From Photobacterium gaetbulicola Gung47 (GTDB lineage: Bacteria; Pseudomonadota; Gammaproteobacteria; Enterobacterales; Vibrionaceae), in assembly GCA_000940995.1 (NCBI GenBank), contig CP005974.1, positions 2,666,001-2,730,000 of the forward strand: a stretch of 64,000 bases of DNA. Reading direction: 5' to 3'. Each line of letters starts with the position of its first letter. The first letter of the stretch is position 1. The notes below the pieces were generated by a model that was not told the DNA's origin, searched no databases, and saw only the letters and a list, made by a program, of their open reading frames with translations. Of the stretch, positions 63,599 through 64,000 are shown piece after piece. The position numbers and the translations under genes were made by a program.

Positions 63599-64000
63599 AT
63601 GACTAAACAAAACACCTTGGCGATTGGCCTAATGACTTTTGCGATGTTTCTTGGTGCCGGAAACATCATCTTTCCCCCTTTTCTTGGCCTTCAAGCCGGT
63701 ACACAATATTTTCCTGCCATGCTTGGCTTTCTCGTTACCGCTGTCGGTCTACCAGCCCTGACACTGATCGTCATGGGTCGCCTGAGCCATAGCCAGCAGC
63801 TTACCGCCGCTTTGCCAAAACCGATGGCCACCGGCTTTTGGGTCTTGCTGTTTACTGCCATCGGGCCAGCATTTGGTATGCCTCGCGCAGTAACCGTTGC
63901 CTATGAGATGGGTATTGCTCCATTTGCCTCAAATGACCTGTTACTGCCGTTTTCGTTGGTTTTCGTGACAGTCACCCTACTGCTTGCTTTCCAGCGAGGT
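63599..64000 (+). CDS. brnQ: Branched-chain amino acid transporter BrnQ (LIV-II), 3'-truncated
   Basis: The first 134 residues of a sodium-coupled branched-chain amino acid carrier are present. The opening IGLMTFAMFLGAGNIIFPPFLG is the BrnQ signature, and the next hydrophobic segments follow in family order (PAMLGFLVTAVGLPALTLIV, GFWVLLFTAIGPAFGMPRA). AGAGGA lies 9 bases before the ATG at 63599. The gene runs off the window edge. A palindrome lies in its upstream region. Confidence 0.94.
   Translation, partial: MTKQNTLAIGLMTFAMFLGAGNIIFPPFLGLQAGTQYFPAMLGFLVTAVGLPALTLIVMGRLSHSQQLTAALPKPMATGFWVLLFTAIGPAFGMPRAVTVAYEMGIAPFASNDLLLPFSLVFVTVTLLLAFQRG

Overview
The window looks like chromosomal DNA of a marine gammaproteobacterium, most likely a member of Vibrionaceae (Photobacterium, Vibrio or a close relative). 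This is inferred from moderate GC content, the protein families seen, an asnA-type asparagine synthetase, a tandem tRNA-Cys array and the overall gene style. No rRNA or other species-level marker is present, so the genus is not certain.

Region 1 (1-27440) is an exopolysaccharide locus of the exosortase A (XrtA/PEP-CTERM) type. A plus-strand operon (1-10777) carries the initiating sugar transferase (cut by the window edge), the XrtA-type polysaccharide deacetylase, a FemAB-like protein, three or four glycosyltransferases, exosortase A fused to an EpsI domain, and the asparagine-synthase-like amidotransferase. Facing it is a minus-strand operon (17094-10873): a GT8-like glycosyltransferase, a flippase, a 29-residue small ORF coupled to both neighbours, the exosortase-associated O-ligase, and hddA-gmhA-hddC for GDP-D-glycero-D-manno-heptose. 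Next come a chondroitinase-B/alginate-lyase-like (PL6) protein on plus and a second minus operon (24510-18853) with a GNAT acyltransferase, an ATP-grasp/low-molecular-weight tyrosine phosphatase fusion, a second deacetylase-like protein, a GT2 and a sulfotransferase. The TPR lipoprotein PrsT closes the region. Together these could make, modify, export and trim a heptose-containing, possibly sulfated polymer. No PEP-CTERM substrate protein was seen in the window.

Region 2 (27490-37730) is mixed: an SDR oxidoreductase, two TauE/SafE-type exporters flanking a recombination scar (a 3' remnant of triosephosphate isomerase abutting a 3' remnant of an ABC ATPase), a Crp/Fnr-like regulator, two DUF202 membrane proteins, an anaerobic sulfatase-maturase-like radical SAM protein, an unrecognised protein, and the oxidative-stress pair Dps and KatG.

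Region 3 (37788-43600) holds tRNA-Leu and tRNA-Gly, asnA, and an arsenic module (arsJ, its companion GAPDH, a small tyrosine phosphatase, and an ArsC-ArsR fusion whose ArsR part has no cysteine).

Region 4 (43638-53970) is rich in lipid and acyl-CoA functions: a lipase-like hydrolase, a GMC alcohol dehydrogenase, acyl-CoA-binding protein, wax ester synthase/DGAT, a phasin-like protein and an acetyl-CoA hydrolase/transferase. A 47-residue Cys-rich small protein, a LysE exporter and five tandem tRNA-Cys genes follow.

Region 5 (54159-64000) holds a PspB-like small protein and a catabolic cluster (eda, kdgK, sodium/solute symporter, RidA, D-aminoacylase family, RpiR regulator, and a divergent D-serine-deaminase-like PLP enzyme). 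Its enzyme set fits catabolism of N-acetyl-D-glucosaminate, the oxidised end of LPMO-cleaved chitin, better than ordinary D-amino acid use. A small membrane protein, a VOC protein and the start of brnQ end the window.
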